Positions 1 to 11,261 of a DNA stretch of 64,000 bases are shown here, in pieces; position 1 is the stretch's first letter; each line of letters starts with the position of its first letter. The notes beneath the pieces are model-generated. The model saw nothing but the letters and a program-made list of their open reading frames with translations. It did not search any database and had not been told where the DNA came from. Made by a program: the position numbers and the translations under genes. This DNA comes from Amphimallon solstitiale (lineage: Eukaryota; Arthropoda; Insecta; Coleoptera; Scarabaeidae): NCBI GenBank assembly GCA_963170755.1, contig OY720680.1:29716141-29780140 (forward strand). The letters are read 5' to 3'.

Positions 1-285
1 TTCGTGTGTTGTGTAAGCAATAGTCGAAACATCCACACGTAACAATCGAACGAGACTGACCTCGCACGCCTTCACACTCATACTTACTAACCCACCCTTC
101 CATAGCCTACAGTCGTATTAAAGTGCAGTGGCGCGACGAATATTTTAAAAATATCTTTGTAATTTTTAAAATTTGAATTTGCGCAAAATATTTTGGATTT
201 GAGTCTAATAAAATTACATCTTTCCATTAATCATACTCTGTTCCCTTATTTCAAATACACCCTGTATACCGGTGTACTAAGATAA
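1..285. other. Unassigned AT-rich flank
   Basis: No gene is visible. Near 259-267 the string CACCCTGTATA resembles the outer end of the TACAGGGTG-type inverted repeats seen elsewhere in the window, so the segment may hold the tail of another TA-inserted element that begins outside the window. No partner end is visible. Confidence 0.3.
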
Positions 286-287
286 TA

Positions 288-1209
288 CAGGGTGGGGCAG
301 GGAAACATCCCTACTTTCAGATGGCCATTGTGACGAAGGTTGAATTCGTAGAAAGGTGGGAGTAGGCGTAAGTGATGCACTATTTCGGGAAGTTTCAATC
401 TGTCACCTGTCAGTTGCCAAAATGGTGTGGTCTATTGAGCAACGCGCTTTTGCCGTTAAAACCTACTTTTCTCAAAAAAATTCTATCGTCGCGGTGCAAC
501 GTACGATGCGTATTCGCTACCAAATTCCTCTTCAAAATACAGTGCTCGATCGGAAATTGAAATTGATTCTGTTTTGGGTGGATAACTTCTAACTGATATG
601 TGAATGTTGCGAAAAAGAGAGTTGGCGCACAAAAAACCAGTCGAACACCGGAGAACATAGAGCGAGTAAGACAATCCATTATACGGTCTCCTACGCGCTC
701 TGCTCGGAAACACGCGATCGCCCTCAACCTATCTAATATACGTCGAATTCTTCACATTGACCATCATTTCCATCCTTGCAAGATGGTCGTTACTCAAGAA
801 CTATCACAACAGGATTGTAATAATCGAACACAGGCATGTGAAAATTTGATTGCTAACCTGCCTGACGACGCTGTTCTGAGGGAAAGTTTCGCCGGCCGTT
901 TAATCTCCAGGTTCGGTGATATTACATGGCCCGCGCGCTCGCCGGATTTAACACCCTGCGACTATTTCCTCTGGGGCTACCTCAAAGCTGAGGTGTACAA
1001 ACATCGCCCTAACAGCATACAAGCCTTAAAAGAAGCAATACGTCTGGAAATGTATTGATAATGAAGCCAACATTTACAAGATATTTTGTTTAAAACTTAA
1101 GTAAAGAATCTTCCAATATTGCTTCTTTAAAATAATAAAACAAATTTGTTCTATCTTTTCTAATTCCGTTTTTACTTCAAAATTAGGGATGTTTCCCTGT
1201 CCCAGTCTG
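288..1209 (+). mobile_element. Internally deleted IS630/mariner-type transposon
   Basis: The ends are inverted repeats: the 26 bp at 288-313 (starting CAGGGTGGGGCAGGG) match the reverse complement of 1184-1209 at 23 of 26 positions. Both ends abut TA dinucleotides (286-287 and 1210-1211), the target duplication expected for Tc1/mariner-type elements. The interior encodes only the N- and C-terminal parts of a transposase, so this is a non-autonomous deletion derivative of about 0.92 kb. Confidence 0.85.
422..1058 (+). pseudogene. Broken transposase, DUF4817/IS630-like
   Basis: Two out-of-frame pieces are visible. The first (from 422) reads WSIEQRAFAVKTYF followed by a VAVQR segment, the N-terminal helix-turn-helix typical of the DUF4817 branch of insect IS630/Tc1/mariner transposases. 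The second (600-1058) has TRSARKHAIALNL, typical of the second HTH, then jumps to RLISRFGDITWPARSPDLTP and CDYFLWGYLKAEVY, which is the third catalytic Asp block and the C-terminal tail. The central region carrying the first two catalytic Asp residues is missing (deletion near codon 87 of the second piece), and a frameshift separates the pieces. It cannot encode an active enzyme. Confidence 0.8.
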
Positions 1210-1211
1210 TA

Positions 1212-2768
1212 TATTATTTTTTAATATCATTTCTTGCGTATCCTTCTATGTTTTATAATTTTACGGTATGGTCAAGCTTTCGTGAGTAGTAAGTGCATCT
1301 CCTCAAAAGTGTTAAAACTATAACATATTGAAATTAACAGTTATATGCACTTTCAACTAGAAAATTTCCATTAAAATTGTGTCCGCATCCTAACAAAGTC
1401 GGTAATTGCACGGTACTATATTCTACGGAAAATGAGGCCGCACAAATATCGATATCAACATCATCATCATCATCATCGGTAGAATGAAAATTAGTGTTGT
1501 GGTAATGCCTGCTCCGAAACTAAATAAATAATGCATTGTGCTATATAGGTACTATTACAGGCTCTCTCTACATATTATGCCGAGATATTGCGTGTACGAG
1601 CATAATGAAAAATTTCGAGTTTATCCTCCTGGTGACGATCATAGGATCAACCAGAGGGAATTCATACATGCATTCATACACATTCGTTGTACAAATGCAC
1701 CATCGCGTTTATTGTTCGACCACCGACAGCGCCCCTGACGCACACACATTCAATGGTAACTGATTAGTTTCCGCTAGCCTTGTTCCACAGTAGAACACAT
1801 TCATTTTATAATAGTTCAATAATCGGAAGTACCTGGATCGGACATGGGAATTTAAATTCCTATTCAACTCACGGACGTTCTGATGGATGCATGATTGTGG
1901 AACTGGAGTACGAAGAATGAAGGGAAACGGGGAAAAGAGCGAGAAAAAGAGGCTGCGTACGTTCGCTAGAGCGTTACCCTAATAAAGGAAAATAATAAAA
2001 CTGCACGGAACTCCACATGAAAAAATAAGTCCCGACGGGAAGTGGAAAAAAGACAACGTGACTGGCACGAAACCCGGTATGTGCGGCACTTCAAATTTTC
2101 TAGTTTGCTTATTAGATTTTTAGTCCGGTTGCGTACGTGGATTTTCCGCTGTTAGACAATAATGGTACCTACTAGATTTTCGAGTATGCTTGAAAATATT
2201 TACCCAAAAATTACGATTTTATGATTGGCTGACGTTTACAGAATCCGGTTGAGTTTATTCAGTATTGTCAAGCTAATACTTACATTGGTAATTTCTCACA
2301 AAAGGTATTGATTTATAAGTGAAATGATTGCCGTTATTTCAAGAATAATAATAGAAACAAGAAGCATTATTTATCCATATTTAGGTGTATCAATTGATTT
2401 GAGTTAGGCTTTAACATGACATATAGCTGCATAAATTATAGATATGGGATCAGGGGAGCCGTTTTCGACTGAATTTAAAGCTACATTTCTAACTGAAGGC
2501 AGAAAATTTTCTGTACTGATGGTCTTTCAGATGTGACACTCTAAAAGGGGGTAATGTTTCATCACGATTTTTAATCTTGTGAGTATATCAATATACATGA
2601 ATGATATTAGTATAGTGATCAAAACCCCCTAATCTACTTCTGCTGATTCAACAACCTCAGACAATTTACTATTTAATATTACCTTGGGTATCGATGAATA
2701 AATTAATTGTAAATAAAGAGAAAACTACTTGCACACTTTTCTTTAATAGAACTGACTACAGTATCATA
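1212..2768. other. Intergenic stretch with no recognisable gene
   Basis: Short ORFs exist but show no family motifs. A short ATC microsatellite lies near 1460-1477. I see nothing else supportable. Confidence 0.4.
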
Positions 2769-2770
2769 TA

Positions 2771-3515
2771 CAGGCTGTCAGTTTAAGCTCGGCCACCGAT
2801 CATATCTCAGCAACCGTTTATTGTACACCCTGGTGGCAAAAATCTTGATAAGAAAATGGACCACAGGAATTTTAACAAAAATATTTTTAAGTTTCCAAAA
2901 TGATCGCAAGGAGGCGCAATTCTCAAGATTAATTATAAATTCGAATTTTTCATTAAATTCTAGATTAAGATAGATTAAAATTTTTACTAGCAACATTTCA
3001 GACGTTTTTATACAATTTTCACTTGAATCTTTCTGATCCATACGAAGGGGCGGGTGGAGCGGGTATGTCTGCGTACAAAAGTAGATATAATTTCGGTTTG
3101 CCTCAACGGATTTTAATGTTTCTGGGCTCATTAGATAGAGAATTGGCTGACATGTAGTACAAAATCACGTGGTTCTCATAAAATAACAGGAGGCGCTGTT
3201 CTCACTTTATGTACATTACTTGTTTTTCTTTAAACTTTTAAATGGAACGGTATATTTTTAATACCGTGATACTGAAGCACATAAAAAACTGAAGAGAATG
3301 ATGAAAGCCGAAAGTTGCTACTTTTTTTCTTGACGAAGATACTGTCATACGAGGACAATCCAGAAAAATAAAAAAATTTAAATCTAAATTTATTTATTTA
3401 TTGGGAGTAATAATTTTATTTTAATTTTAAGAGGGTCACTAGACAGTGTATAGTTCGCTTTCACTAGAATATTCATCATACTCTTCCATAAATGTATTCA
3501 TTTCAATCTTCTCAC
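2771..3515 (+). repeat. Left copy of an inverted repeat pair (E1)
   Basis: Starts after a TA with CAGGCTGTCAGTTTAAG, a TACAGG-type terminus. From about 2875 to 3512 it is clearly similar, in reverse complement, to 8232-8895. Shared landmarks are GGCGCAATTCTCAAG, TTATATCTACTTTTGTACGC (reverse strand), TTCAGTTTTTTATGTGCTTC and the GAGGGTC..TAGACAGT segment. It is either one copy of a dispersed element or one long terminal repeat of a large TA-inserted transposon ending near 8905. No coding capacity is apparent. Confidence 0.65.
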
Positions 3516-3579
3516 CAATTTTTTTAGTAATTCCTATTCCTATTCATATTCTTTATTCATCCCTTTAACATACAATAAA

Positions 3580-4187
3580 AAAAATGAGGTATGGCCACCA
3601 CACGACTTTCTTATACGTATGAAAGTGTTACTTCCGGTCCGAATTTTGAAATTTCATTTATACAAAAAATATTCCATATCCAACTCTAAATACTTTTGTA
3701 CTCTTCATAAATATATATAGAATGCATAATTTACGACATATTTCCAAAAAATCGTTATTCGGTAAGAGTAAAAGTGTTACTTCCGGTCCGAATTTTGAAA
3801 TTTTTTTTATACAAAAGATATTTAAAAGTATGTTCTAAATACTTTTATACTCGTAATGTACCTGCCTAGAAATCATGACTTGCGAGATATTCGCAAAAAA
3901 CTGATTTTCGATAAGAGTAAAAGACCTACTTCCGGTACTAATTTCGGAAAACTTTTTAAATAAAATTATTCTCAATTTTAATTTTAGGTATATATGAATT
4001 CTTTATAAATTTGTTTGAACTTAGTAGTTGACGAAATATTGGCAAAATTCGATTTTTTCGCTGAAGTAAACTGCTACTTCCGGTCTACCGATTTTACTGA
4101 AAAACTAATCAGATCTCAAGAGGGAGATTATACACGTAAATACAAAATTTGGAATTGATATCTACAGCGGCTTGAGCGCTATCGTGG

Positions 4188-4224
<37 letters not shown>

Positions 4225-4228
4225 CACA

Positions 4229-4294
<66 letters not shown>

Positions 4295-4457
4295 GGGGGG
4301 AGAGGGGAGAGAGAGAGAGAGAGAGAGAGAGACATTTTTTAAAAACCACTTTTTCGGTATCAGGGGACTTCAAAACGTGGACATCTGCAAAAATCTCGAG
4401 GTCGAAAATTTTCGTCATCACAATACATACTTCCTTATACTACGTATAAGAAAGTAA
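3580..4457 (-). repeat. R1 repeat, copy 1 (reverse orientation)
   Basis: Runs from AAATGAGGTATGGCCACCAC to the palindromic end ACTTCCTTATACTACGTATA. It contains several diverged copies of a roughly 150-bp monomer, each marked by ACTTCCGGT followed by an AAATTTTGAAATTT-like segment and a TATACAAAA segment. Defined here by comparison with ten other copies in the window. A long purine/pyrimidine microsatellite lies at the conserved TGTGTG position. Confidence 0.85.
4193..4335. repeat. CA/GA microsatellite inside R1 copy 1
   Basis: About 140 bp of alternating (CA)n and (GA)n blocks. Other R1 copies hold a short TGTGTG or TCTGTCTG run at the same place, so this is an expansion of a sequence native to the repeat. 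It creates an artefactual Ser/Leu-rich ORF on the minus strand. Confidence 0.95.
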
Positions 4458-4517
4458 TACAGATCAGGTCATAAAAAAGTCTGGTTTTACAACATCTATA
4501 CAAAAAATAAATTAAAT

Positions 4518-5281
4518 GAAAAAATGAGGTGTGGCCACCACACGACTTTCTTATACGTATGAAAGTGTTACTTCCGGTCCGAATTTTGAAATTTCATTTA
4601 TACAAAAAATATTCCAAATCCAACTCTAAATACTTTTGTACTCTTCATAAATATATATAGAATGCATAATTCACGACATATTTGCAAAAAATCGCTATTC
4701 GATAAGAGTAAAAGTCGTACTTCCGGTCTAAATTTTGAAATTTTTTTTATACAAAAGATATTTAAAAGTATGTTCTAAATACTTTTATACTCGTAATGTA
4801 CCTGCCTAGAAAGCATGACTTGAGAGATATTCGCAAAAAACTGATTTTCGATAAGAGTAAAAGACCTACTTCCGGTGGGAATTTCGAAAAACTTTATTAA
4901 AACAATTTTTCTCAAATTTAATTTTGAGTACATTTGAATTCTTTATAAATTTGTTTGAACTTAGTAATTGACGAAATATTTGCAAAATTCGATTTTTTCA
5001 CGGAAGTAAACTACTACTTCCGGTCTGCCGATTTTGCTCAAAATCTAATCAGTTCTCAAGAGGGAGATTATATTCGTAAATACAAAATTTGGAATTGATA
5101 TCTACAGCGGTTTGACTGCTATCGTGGTCACACACACACAGACACACACAGACACACAGACATTTTTTAAAAACCACTTTTTTGGTATCAGGGGACCTCA
5201 AAACGTGGACATCTGCAAAAATCTCGAGGTCGAAAATTTTCATCATCACAATACTTCCTTATACTACGTATAAGAAAGTAA
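4518..5281 (-). repeat. R1 repeat, copy 2 (reverse orientation)
   Basis: Same ends as copy 1 (AATGAGGTGTGGCCACCACAC at 4520s; CTTATACTACGTATAAGAAA near 5265-5278). It contains the ACTTCCGGT-marked monomers and a shorter CA tract at 5130-5160. It lies in the same orientation as copy 1, separated by about 60 bp. Confidence 0.85.
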
Positions 5282-5389
5282 AAATAGGTTGTTGAAATAT
5301 TGAAGAAAACAAGATAATTTTTTAAGATATATATGAATGTAAATGTATCCTAGTTCACTTCAGGTGGTGAGACTTGAACAATCACCAGA

Positions 5390-7370
5390 TCTAATCTAGT
5401 TGTAATTGAAAATATTCACTTATTTTATAGAGTGGACACCTTAGGAGTACGTTTTTAATTCTTGTTTTGAATATCGGTGCTGTAAGTGATTTGTACATAT
5501 GAGGGAAATGATTGTACATTTTAATTCCCATAATTTGAGGACTTAGACTAAATAGATGTAGATTATGCCTGGGGAGGGTGATCTTATTATTTCGGGTATT
5601 ATAAACATGTTCATTCTGGGGTAGAACGTCTTTCATTCTGTGAATATAGAGCAGCATTTTCAGAATATAGATATTGATAACGGTCAACATTTTTAAGTTA
5701 ATAAATAATGGTTTGCAGCAGTATCTATAATTTGCATTGGCCCCCTTGGGGAGGGTGATATTATTTCGGGTATTATAAACATGTTCATTCTGGGGTAGAA
5801 CGCCTTTCATTCTGTGAATATAGAGCAGCATTTCCAGAATATAGATACTGATAACGGTCAACATTTTTAAGTTAATAAATAATGGTTTGCAGCAGTCTCT
5901 ATAATTTGCATTGGCCATACATAACTCTAATGATACGCTTCTGAGCAAGTAATATTCTCTCAGCGTGTGGAAAAGCTCCCCAAAACAGTATACCGTAACG
6001 TAGTCTGGATTCAACCTCACTGACATAGACATTCTTAATAACATCCTCATTTAATAAAGAAATAATGCTTCTTATTAAAAAGCATTTCTTATTTATATGC
6101 ATAGCTATATTATTGCAAGCTTGCTTCCAATTAAGGTAATCAACCAAATCCAACCCCAAAAATGTGACTGAAGAAGGGTGTTGTATTTCGATACCATTAA
6201 TCGAAATATCGCAATGCTAATCCATTACTTTTGCCTAGGATGGAATCTAAGAAAATTTGTTTTCTTTAGATTCAAAAGCAATTTGTTACCACAGAACCAG
6301 CTACGCAACTTCATTAGCACATCGTTAGGTGCTAATTGTAAATCTCCTTCATCTGCGATCAATATTGATGTGTCATCTGCATACATAGTGATGTCGCCTT
6401 TATTCAGGTAATTTGGCAGATCGTTAACATATAATATAAATAATAATGGACCTAGGATCGACCCCTGAGGTACTCCAATGTCAATTTCAGTTAATGGCGA
6501 TCTATAATTAACTCTGCAATTTTAAGACATAGACCTTACTTCGACGCACTGCTGGCGATGTCGGATGTAAGACTGAAACCAGCTGGCGGCTACACCTCTT
6601 ATGCCATAGTCATATAGTTTCGCAAGCAAAATTTTGTGATCTACACAATCAAATGCACGACTCAGATCGCAGAATATTCCTATTGGATATATTTTTTGTA
6701 GATGTTTTCTATTATTTTTGTGTAAAACTGCATAATTGCCGTAGTCGTAGATTTACCTTTCTGGAACCCATGCTGGTTATTTGTTATTTATCTCGTATCG
6801 CTGGAGAAAGCTAAGTAATCTGTTGAGCATAGCATACTCAAACAAGTTGGATGTGTTGGATAGTAAAGCAATAATAGGTCTGTAATTTGCGATGTCCATT
6901 CTATTGCCAGTTTTATGTAGCGGTCTAATAATATCTACCTTTAAAGCATCTGGAAAAGTTCCGAGCTCAAAGAAGAGATTGGTGAGATAAGTGATTGGCT
7001 TTACCAAGTACATAGTTCCTATAATCTTTAAGCAGCGTGCTTGTTAGATTGCATATACCACCAGCCTTGTTTGGCTTAAGACAATTAAAAAGCTCATAAA
7101 CCTCCATCTCACTAACCTGCAACAGGCCCATGCATTTAGCATTGATGAAAGTTGCAGAAACCGAAGGAGAATTTTGTATTGTAGTCGTCAAGTTCAAAGG
7201 GATATTCCTGAAGTAATCGTTAAAGGCCTCTGCCCTAACTTTCGGATTTTTACAACTATTACCTTCTATGATTAATTCCTCTTGAATATGTTACGTTATT
7301 AGATTCTCATTTTGAATATTTTCAAATTCTCTAGCTATTTTTAGATTTCACGTCTTAATCTTGTCTTTTT
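5390..7370 (-). pseudogene. Degenerate jockey-like non-LTR reverse transcriptase
   Basis: Minus-strand fragments read in order as one RT. At 7197-6967 comes a pre-RT segment with LFNCLKPNKAGG. At 7013-6777 is the RT start (FFELGTFPDALKVDIIRPLH, NYRPIIALLS). Near 6360-6420 is the catalytic MYADDTSIL block preceded by LPNYLNKGDI. From 6159 down to 5391 is a C-terminal region with YGILFWG, QKRIIRVMYG and HVYNTRNN. These motifs match the jockey/CR1-like group of insect non-LTR retrotransposons. Frameshifts and stops break the frame several times, and the endonuclease half is absent, as expected for a 5'-truncated copy. Not functional. Confidence 0.85.
5571..5917. repeat. 177-bp tandem duplication within the RT tail
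   Basis: The segment beginning GGGGAGGGTG at 5571 is repeated at 5748 with only a few differences (both contain TTCGGGTATTATAAACATG and end near TTTGCATTGG). The minus-strand ORF therefore contains two successive copies of the block with CCKPLFINLKMLTV and LPQNEHVYNTRNN. The duplication keeps the reading frame (177 bp = 59 codons). Confidence 0.9.
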
Positions 7371-7724
7371 ACACACTGAAATAAAATAATAACAATAATA
7401 ACAATAATAATATCTTTATTACCCAACATACACTTAATTAAAAGCAAAAATAATTTCCATAACTCATGACCTAAGTAGAGAAAACGAAAACGAGAAAAAA
7501 AACAATATAATATAATGCATTAGTTATAACCAAATCATTTACTCATTAGTAACGAAAGAGTACAAAAATTGATATCTAATTCATCCCCGCCTATAACATG
7601 AAAGTAAGTAAAAGAACCTATTATTATACCAAAACATAAATAAGAAAATATATTGACCAAGTAATATAAAGAAAATGAAAAATATATTTAAATCAAAAAG
7701 TACAAAAAATAAAACAAAAAAAAC
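7371..7724. other. AT-rich spacer without gene
   Basis: Begins with an AATAATAACAATAATAAC simple-sequence tract just upstream of the truncated non-LTR copy. Otherwise low-complexity AT-rich sequence. No ORF with recognisable motifs. Confidence 0.4.
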
Positions 7725-7900
7725 TTCAACTTAACAAATATTCAAAGTGTTCACCATTATTTTCAATCCACAATTTTACCTGACCAATAGTAGAGAGCAT
7801 AGTTACTTCAATTTCGGAGAGAGCAATTGTTGCAATCGGCTTTTTGGGATATGTCTTTTATTCTGCCCCATAAATAAAAATCAAGCACATGTCGCAAGGC
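7725..7900 (-). pseudogene. C-terminal remnant of an IS630-type transposase
   Basis: On the minus strand the sequence reads LDFYLWGRIKDI and, after frame breaks, IENNGEHFEYLL followed by a stop. This is the end signature of the insect IS630/mariner transposases, compare the intact VEGGHFQQLL tail at 10607. Only the last part is recognisable. It lies just inside the right member of the E1 inverted pair, so it may be the remains of that element's own transposase. Confidence 0.5.
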
Positions 7901-8231
7901 GCATAACACCTCAATAATGTCTTCTTTCCGGATAATTTAGGGAATTACATTCATGTCATAAGCTTCAAAGTTAGAATATGACATTTTACAAACTTAATAA
8001 TTATATGCAGGAAATCTCATAATAATGTTTTGAACTCAATTTGAATTTATTTCAATTTTTACATGCCATGTTGTATGATGGAAATTTAAAAAAAAACTAC
8101 TGTTCAGTATTATTATTATTTTATTTCAACGTTGGAAAGAACAAGAAATGATATTTAAAAAATTAGAGCTGAAGGGTTTGAAAACATTTAAAACGTAACA
8201 TAATATGCAATGAACTAAAAAATCGATAAAA

Positions 8232-8895
8232 AGATTGAAATGAACACATTTATGGAAGAGCATGGTGAAAATTCAAGTGAAAACGATCTATAAACTGTCT
8301 AGAGACCCTCTTAAAATTAAATTAAAATTATTAGTCCCAATATACATATATATATATATTTATATTTAAAAGTTTGTATTTTGCTGGATTGTCTTCGTAT
8401 GACTATATCTTCGTCAAGAAAACAAGTATCAACTTCAGGTTTACAACATTCTCTTCAGTTTTTTATGTGCTTCAGTATAACGATATTACAAATATAACGT
8501 TCCATTTAAAATTTTAAAGAAAAACCAAGTGATATACATAAATTGAGAACAGCTCTGTTCTTTTTTTTTTTTTTTGACAACCAAGTAATTTCGTACTACA
8601 TATCCTTCAATTCGCTGTAAAATTCTCTATCTAATGAGCCCAAAAACATTAAAATTCATTGGGGCAAACCGAAATTATATCTACTTTTGTACGCAGATAT
8701 ACCCCTCTCCGCCCTCCCCTTCGTATGGGAGTTAGATCAAAAAATTTCTAATGAAAATTGTGTAAAAGCGTCTAAAAATGTTACTAGTAAAAATTTTAAT
8801 CTATCTTAATTTAGAATTTAATGAAATATTATCGAATTTTTAATTCATCTTGAGAATTGCGCCACCTTGCGAATATTTTGAAAACCTAAAGACAA
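8232..8895 (-). repeat. Right copy of the inverted repeat pair (E1)
   Basis: Reverse-complement counterpart of 2875-3512 at visibly high but imperfect similarity. Its outer end is lost where the mariner at 8908 is inserted, or by earlier truncation. It contains a (TA)n run near 8350 and a poly-T run near 8565 absent from the left copy. Confidence 0.65.
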
Positions 8896-8907
8896 TGATC
8901 GAATATA

Positions 8908-9424
8908 CAGGCTGTTCCTAAATATCATGTACATAAGGAAGGGGGTAACTATTTGGTTTATTTTGTGCCTAAAATTTCATATAAACATAGGTCTGCAAAC
9001 GCTTCGTTACCAATATGCAGGGTGTTGAAATTTCAAGAATTTTTCACTTTTTACTGTATAGCTCCTGCAGTTTTTGAGATATTTTGTTCAAATTTGGAAG
9101 GTAGGTTACGCTATAAGGCCTGCATCATTAGCCATGCCAAATGATTATGTAAATCTACAGGGTAATAATTTTTTCGGGGTCATGCCCTCTTTTCTCACCC
9201 TGAACTTTTTTGCGATGCGCCACTGCTAGATTCTAAAATACGCAATAAATTTTCTGTCTTGTTTAGAAACTTTTTGATCTCTTATATTTTTTTCTTATCT
9301 CTGACCGTTATCGAGAAAAAAAATAGAAAACAATTTTCTGTAATTCGCCAGAGAAAATTAAATTTTTTAAAATGGTCTAGCAGGCTCTGGCTTTATTCAG
9401 ATAATCACTTGAGTTTATTAATTT
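8908..9424 (+). repeat. Left terminal inverted repeat (~517 bp)
   Basis: Matches the reverse complement of 10741-11257. Differences are sparse, for example ATTTTGTTC versus ACTTTGTTC near 9081. It carries an artefactual 63-codon ORF mirrored in the right arm. Confidence 0.9.
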
Positions 9425-9530
9425 GACAATTGACATTAGAAATCGTAACTTGTGTCTGTATACGTAAAGTTTTAAATTGCAAACTGTAAGGTGTAAAAGT
9501 GTTTTAAGTACTCGTTATAATTTTGTAAAT

Positions 9531-10607
9531 ATGCCAAATTTCACGAATTCTGAAATGGCTGACATGCATTTTATCTACGGCCTTGCGAATGGAAATGCAA
9601 GAGAAGCCAGGCGTCTGTACATGGAGCGCTATCCCAATAGAATGATACCCGATCATCGAATATTTTCAAATATTCATAGGCGTCTTGGAGAAACTGGAAC
9701 TTTTAAAAAGAATACTAATGATGCAGGTAAACCACGTACTGTTAGAACACCACAGATCGAAGAGGCTGTTCTGAATGAAATAGACAGGCATCCTCGCACC
9801 AGCACCAGAAAAATCAGTGAACATTTAAATATTAGTCATCAAGTGGTTTGGCGTATTCTACGTGTTTCCCTGCTATACCCTTACCACATTCAGAGAGTGC
9901 AGGCTCTTCTTCCCCGAGACGTCCCTTTAAGGTTTGATTTCTGCCAATGGTACCTTAATAAGCTAGCAGTAGACCGCATTTTTGATTGTAAAATCCTTTT
10001 TACCGATGAAACGAATTTTTCAAGGACTTCAATTATGAATTTCCACAACAACCACACGTGGGCAGATGAAAATCCACATGAAATTGTAGAAACGCATTTT
10101 CAAGAACAGTTCTCATTAAATGTATGGGGTGGTATAATTGGAGATAATTTGATTGGTCCTTGTTTTTTGCCTGGTCGACTTACTGGTCAGTCATACAGGC
10201 TGTTTTTGCAGAATGAATTGCCTTTATTACTTGAAGACTTGCCCCTTTTACTTAGAAATCAAATGTGGTATATGCACGATGGCGCCCCATCACATTTTTC
10301 TATTTTGGCTCGGGAGTATTTAAATGAAGTATATGAGAATAGGTGGATAGGACGAGGTGGACCTCAGCCATGGCCCCCTAGGTCCCCTGACTTAAATAGT
10401 CTAGATTTTTTTTTGTGGGGACATCTCAAATCTCTAGTGTATACAACACCTGTGAATACTGTTGATGACTTACGAAATCGAATAATCGATGGATTTGAAA
10501 CGATAAGAAATACTCCAGGAGTATTTGAGAGAGTGCGAGCATCAATGAGAAGAAGAGCGGACGCCTGTATAAGGGTTGAAGGAGGACACTTTCAACAATT
10601 GTTGTAG
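9531..10607 (+). CDS. Transposase, IS630/Tc1/mariner superfamily
   Basis: An uninterrupted 358-codon frame from the ATG at 9531 (MPNFTNSEMADMHF). The frame is open 54 bp further upstream, but this ATG starts the conserved region. Two helix-turn-helix segments are visible (residues ~5-50, and ~75-115 with TSTRKISEHLNISHQVVWRIL). The catalytic domain has LFTDETNF (Asp159), WYMHDGAPSHF (Asp250) and PWPPRSPDLNSLDFFLWGHL (Asp287), leaving 36 residues between the second and third Asp. The tail is VEGGHFQQLL. All three catalytic Asp are present, so the enzyme could cut and join its own inverted repeats in the nucleus. Expression is not shown. Confidence 0.93.
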   Translation: MPNFTNSEMADMHFIYGLANGNAREARRLYMERYPNRMIPDHRIFSNIHRRLGETGTFKKNTNDAGKPRTVRTPQIEEAVLNEIDRHPRTSTRKISEHLNISHQVVWRILRVSLLYPYHIQRVQALLPRDVPLRFDFCQWYLNKLAVDRIFDCKILFTDETNFSRTSIMNFHNNHTWADENPHEIVETHFQEQFSLNVWGGIIGDNLIGPCFLPGRLTGQSYRLFLQNELPLLLEDLPLLLRNQMWYMHDGAPSHFSILAREYLNEVYENRWIGRGGPQPWPPRSPDLNSLDFFLWGHLKSLVYTTPVNTVDDLRNRIIDGFETIRNTPGVFERVRASMRRRADACIRVEGGHFQQLL

Positions 10608-10740
10608 CATAGTTTCATTGTCATTGTTATTACTTAGAGTTTTTATTGTTATTAGTTATGTTACTTTGTATTGTAATAAAACAATGCTACGAAAACCGGG
10701 TTATCCTATTTTTTAACAGGTAGTAGCACCTTAACTCTTA

Positions 10741-11257
10741 AAATTAATAAACTCAAGTGATTATCTGAATAAAGCCAGAGCCTACTAGACCATTTTAAAA
10801 AATTTAATTTTCTCTGGCGAATTACAGAAAATTGTTTTCTATTTTTTTTCTCGATAACGGTCAGAGATAAGAAAAAAATACAAGAGATCAAAAAGTTTCT
10901 AAACAAGACAGAAAATTTATTGCGTATTTTAGAATCTAGCAGTGGCGCATCGCAAAAAAGTTCAGGGTGAGAAAAGAGGGCATGATCCCGAAAAAATTAT
11001 TACCCTGTAGATTTACATAATCATTTGGCATGGCTAATGATGCAGGCCTTATAGCGTAACCTACCTTCCAAATTTGAACAAAGTATCTCAAAAACTGCAG
11101 GAGCTATACAGTAAAAAGTGAAAAATTCTTGAAATTTCAACACCCTGCATATTGGTAACGAAGCGTTTGCAGACCTATGTTTATATGAAATTTTAGGCAC
11201 AAAATAAACCAAATAGTTACCCCCTTCCTTATGTACATGATATTTAGGAACACCCTG
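10741..11257 (-). repeat. Right terminal inverted repeat (~517 bp)
   Basis: Reverse complement of the left arm. It begins 134 bp past the transposase stop. Polyadenylation-like AATAAA occurs between the stop and this arm (10676-10681). Confidence 0.9.
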
Positions 11258-11261
11258 TATA

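Larger units (their letters stand above)
8908..11257 (+). mobile_element. Long-TIR mariner relative, apparently complete
   Basis: A 2350-bp element flanked by TA on both sides (8906-8907 and 11258-11259). The two ends are inverted repeats of about 517 bp that begin CAGGCTGTTCCTAAATATC on the left and CAGGGTGTTCCTAAATATC on the right, and stay nearly identical to the inner edges (GAGTTTATTAATTT). The near identity of the arms and the uninterrupted transposase suggest recent insertion. The long arms are unusual, since Tc1/mariner repeats are mostly tens to about two hundred bp. Confidence 0.92.

Noticed and set aside
4188..4421. 77-codon minus-strand frame rich in Ser/Leu/Cys/Val
   Set aside because: Translation of CA/GA microsatellite within R1; no protein signature.
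8953..9144. 63-codon frame repeated at 11021-11275 on the other strand
   Set aside because: Lies in the two arms of the mariner inverted repeat; its conservation follows from arm identity.
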